Shown: piece after piece, positions 6,642-8,257 of the stretch | How the letters are laid out: each line of letters opens with the position of its first letter | Numbering within the stretch: the stretch's first letter is position 1 | From: Dehalococcoidales bacterium | GTDB lineage: Bacteria > Chloroflexota > Dehalococcoidia > Dehalococcoidales > Fen-1064 | DNA: 8,257 nt | NCBI GenBank assembly: GCA_028712845.1 | Contig: JAQTPO010000052.1 | Span: 4,040 to 12,296 of the forward strand | Direction of reading: 5' to 3' | Translations under genes and position numbers: made by a program | Notes under the pieces: model-generated | What the model saw: only the letters and a program-made list of their open reading frames with translations | Database searches by the model: none | What the model was told of the DNA's origin: nothing

Positions 6642-7961
6642 ATGGCTGAAATCCGACCGTTCCGCGGTTTACGTTACAATCAATCACTCGTTAAAGACAT
6701 GTCAACCGTAATCTGTCCGCCATATGATGTGATTCCGCCGTCTCTGCACGAAGACCTGCACAAGCGTAACGACCATAATTTTATCCGGTTGGAAGATTCG
6801 AACGCATCCCCTGATGATACCCCCGCAAATAATAAATATACCCGCACCGCCGCTACTCTGGCGCAGTGGCTGGAACAAAAAATCCTCATTCCGGAAACGT
6901 CTCCGGCAATCTATCTCCACGACCATTATTTTCGTCTTCAGGGGAAAGACCATATGCGCCGGGGCATCATTACCCGCGTCCGACTGGAAGAATGGGATAA
7001 GATGATTATCCGTCCCCACGAAGGTATTCTCTCTGCGCCGAAAGAAGACCGGCAGAACCTGCTCTGGGCATTGAAGGTGAATACCAGTCCGGTGCTGATG
7101 ATGTATCAGGACCCGGAACGAATAATCGCTTCCGCGCTCGCTAAAGAAACGCGCAAAAAACCGGTGATTAATACTACTATCCCCGAAGGTGATAAACATA
7201 AAGTCTGGGCGATTACCGAGTCTGAAGTTATCAATCAAATTGCCGGCGCTATGGCTAACCAACCGTTTTATATCGCTGATGGACACCACCGCTACACCAG
7301 CGCGTTGACCTACCGCCGGGATAAGATGGCAATGACACCGGGAACATCGTCCGATGATGCCGTTAACTTCGTGATGTCCACACTGGTGGATTTCGCCGAC
7401 CCGGGATTAATAATATTAGCGCCGCACCGCCTTATCCGCGGACTATCGAAAACAGCGCTTGCCGAGCTTGTAACGAAGCTGGGAGCATTTTTTGAAGTAA
7501 CGGAAATGCCGGCAAACACCCGCGATGCATGGCAGAAGCTGGATGCTGTTCTCTCCAATCCGGATGGAATGAGACTCGGCTTTTACAGCACAGACTCAGA
7601 TAAATTCTATGCCTTGAAACTGCGGAATGCCGAAGCGATGGCGGAAATTATGCCCCTTTTCCATAGCGAACTGTACCGGAAATTAGATGTTAGCGTGCTC
7701 GACCATCTCATTCTGGAGAAGATACTGGGGCTGGGCGTTGGTGGCAGTGACGAAGTAAAGATCAGTTTCAGCACCGACCGTGAGGAAGCTGTGAAACAGG
7801 TAAACAGAGGGGAACATCAGCTTGTCTTCTTCCTGAAACCGGTCAAGCCGGAGCTTATCAAAGCCGTAGCTGATGCCAATGACAAAATGCCCCGCAAGTC
7901 CACCTACTTCTATCCCAAAGCGCCCGCAGGTCTGGTGGTAAACCCGCTGTTCACTGTGTAA
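6642..7961 (+). CDS. DUF1015 (COG4198) family protein of unknown function
   Basis: This 439-residue protein has the normal DUF1015 length and landmarks: MAEIRPFRGLRYN at the start, VICPPYDVI (23-31), NFIRLE (46-51), RPHEGIL (124-130) and the strongly conserved IADGHHRYTSAL (211-222). Its histidines, arginine and aspartate suggest a catalytic or nucleotide-handling site. No function is established from the sequence. In some other bacteria, as I recall, DUF1015 genes sit beside serine biosynthesis genes, but no such neighbour is visible here. No signal peptide or membrane segment is seen, so it is probably cytoplasmic. The ATG at 6642 is preceded by GGGGG with a 5-base gap, which settles the start. 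Its base composition is like that of ligA and unlike that of the AT-rich peptidase operon. A long minus-strand frame inside it is a shadow. Confidence 0.93.
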   Translation: MAEIRPFRGLRYNQSLVKDMSTVICPPYDVIPPSLHEDLHKRNDHNFIRLEDSNASPDDTPANNKYTRTAATLAQWLEQKILIPETSPAIYLHDHYFRLQGKDHMRRGIITRVRLEEWDKMIIRPHEGILSAPKEDRQNLLWALKVNTSPVLMMYQDPERIIASALAKETRKKPVINTTIPEGDKHKVWAITESEVINQIAGAMANQPFYIADGHHRYTSALTYRRDKMAMTPGTSSDDAVNFVMSTLVDFADPGLIILAPHRLIRGLSKTALAELVTKLGAFFEVTEMPANTRDAWQKLDAVLSNPDGMRLGFYSTDSDKFYALKLRNAEAMAEIMPLFHSELYRKLDVSVLDHLILEKILGLGVGGSDEVKISFSTDREEAVKQVNRGEHQLVFFLKPVKPELIKAVADANDKMPRKSTYFYPKAPAGLVVNPLFTV

Positions 7962-8001
7962 TCTCGGTTGCCATAAATCACCTAACACTATTTTCCAACA
8001 C

Positions 8002-8114
8002 TGTCGTTCCGTGCGCCTGTCCCGCTCCTGAATCTAGTTCAGGACAAGACTTTATACGGGATGACACGGAATCCATATTAATAACTTGGATTCCCGATCA
8101 GGTCGGGAATGACA
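8002..8114. repeat. Cluster of nested palindromic REP-like repeats
   Basis: Three nested arms fold together: TTCCGTG (8007-8013) with CACGGAA (8065-8071), CCCG (8021-8024) with CGGG (8057-8060), and TCCTGAA (8026-8032) with TTCAGGA (8038-8044). A separate unit, ATTCCCGA (8090-8097) with TCGGGAAT (8103-8110), follows. It resembles the palindrome at 581-607. It fills most of the 210-base gap after the DUF1015 gene and may also act in RNA 3'-end stability. No U-tract is present. Confidence 0.6.
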
Positions 8115-8171
8115 TTGGGACTACGCTCGCCGCTATTCATTTCCCGTTCAACGGTGTAGAATCTTAGTTAC

Positions 8172-8257
8172 ATGAAAATCTTTATTGCCATTCTGCGGTT
8201 ATTATTCATAGTCTGTCTGCCTGTTTTGCTTGTAACCGCTACCATCGCCGGGGCGGT
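8172..8257 (+). CDS. N-terminal fragment of a membrane or secreted protein, cut by the window edge
   Basis: The frame is open from the ATG at 8172 to the window end, giving 28 residues that begin MKIFIAILRLL and are almost entirely hydrophobic after the first lysine and one arginine. An in-frame TAG (8157-8159) bounds it upstream. This could be a first transmembrane helix or an uncleaved signal. The look of the segment (RLLFIVCLPVLLV) recalls DUF1461/TIGR01906 membrane proteins, but 28 residues cannot settle that. No strong ribosome site is visible before the ATG. Confidence 0.5.
   Translation, partial: MKIFIAILRLLFIVCLPVLLVTATIAGA

Noticed and set aside
6702..7289. 195-codon open frame on the minus strand inside the DUF1015 gene
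   Set aside because: It is a shadow of the conserved DUF1015 frame, with histidine- and arginine-rich low-quality sequence and no domain.
8002..8114. CRISPR array or tRNA in the palindrome-rich gap
   Set aside because: There are no evenly spaced direct repeats with unique spacers, and the folded arms do not make a cloverleaf with an anticodon loop and CCA-type end.

Overview
The window looks like a stretch of ordinary bacterial chromosome, with housekeeping genes broken up by small toxin-antitoxin-like modules. The core proteins (peptidyl-tRNA hydrolase, NAD-dependent DNA ligase, a DUF1015 protein) remind me of Chloroflexota, possibly Dehalococcoidia. That is an impression from remembered family members, not a search result, and the organism should be treated as unassigned.

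Layout, left to right. The minus strand carries an isoprenylcysteine methyltransferase-like membrane protein (28-567), pth (620-1249), a hicA-hicB pair (1911 to 1468) with its own promoter and terminator, and ligA (2039-4096). A divergent intergenic region (4097-4258) follows. The plus strand then carries an XRE/ImmA-type zinc metallopeptidase (4259-5470), a PIN-like DUF4411 protein that starts one base after its stop codon (5472-5954), a second HicAB-type pair in the opposite gene order, hicB-hicA (6082-6455, with a 4-base ATGA overlap), a DUF1015 gene (6642-7961), and the start of a membrane protein cut by the window edge (8172-). No gene-free stretch exceeds about 220 bases.

By eye, the peptidase/DUF4411 segment is clearly more AT-rich than ligA or the DUF1015 gene. 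The block holding it and the second hicBA pair (about 4130-6505) is bracketed by two near-identical 19-base hairpin sequences (17 of 19 matching). This fits an acquired accessory cassette between core genes. The two HicAB loci are different in sequence and gene order, yet share a promoter layout: GCCAT, a 13 or 14 base gap, the extended -10 TGCTATAAT, then two bases and TGGT.

How the genes may work together. Pth recycles peptidyl-tRNA and LigA seals nicks; both are core functions. The HicA proteins are expected to be mRNA interferases held by HicB, although the HicA at 1726-1911 lacks the usual catalytic histidine. The peptidase/DUF4411 pair has the architecture of a regulatory or antitoxin protease with a nuclease-like partner. 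It is the best candidate here for a poorly described system. A palindrome sits between the -35 and -10 boxes of its candidate promoter, which suggests autoregulation. Palindromic REP-like repeats occur at 581-622 and 8002-8114.
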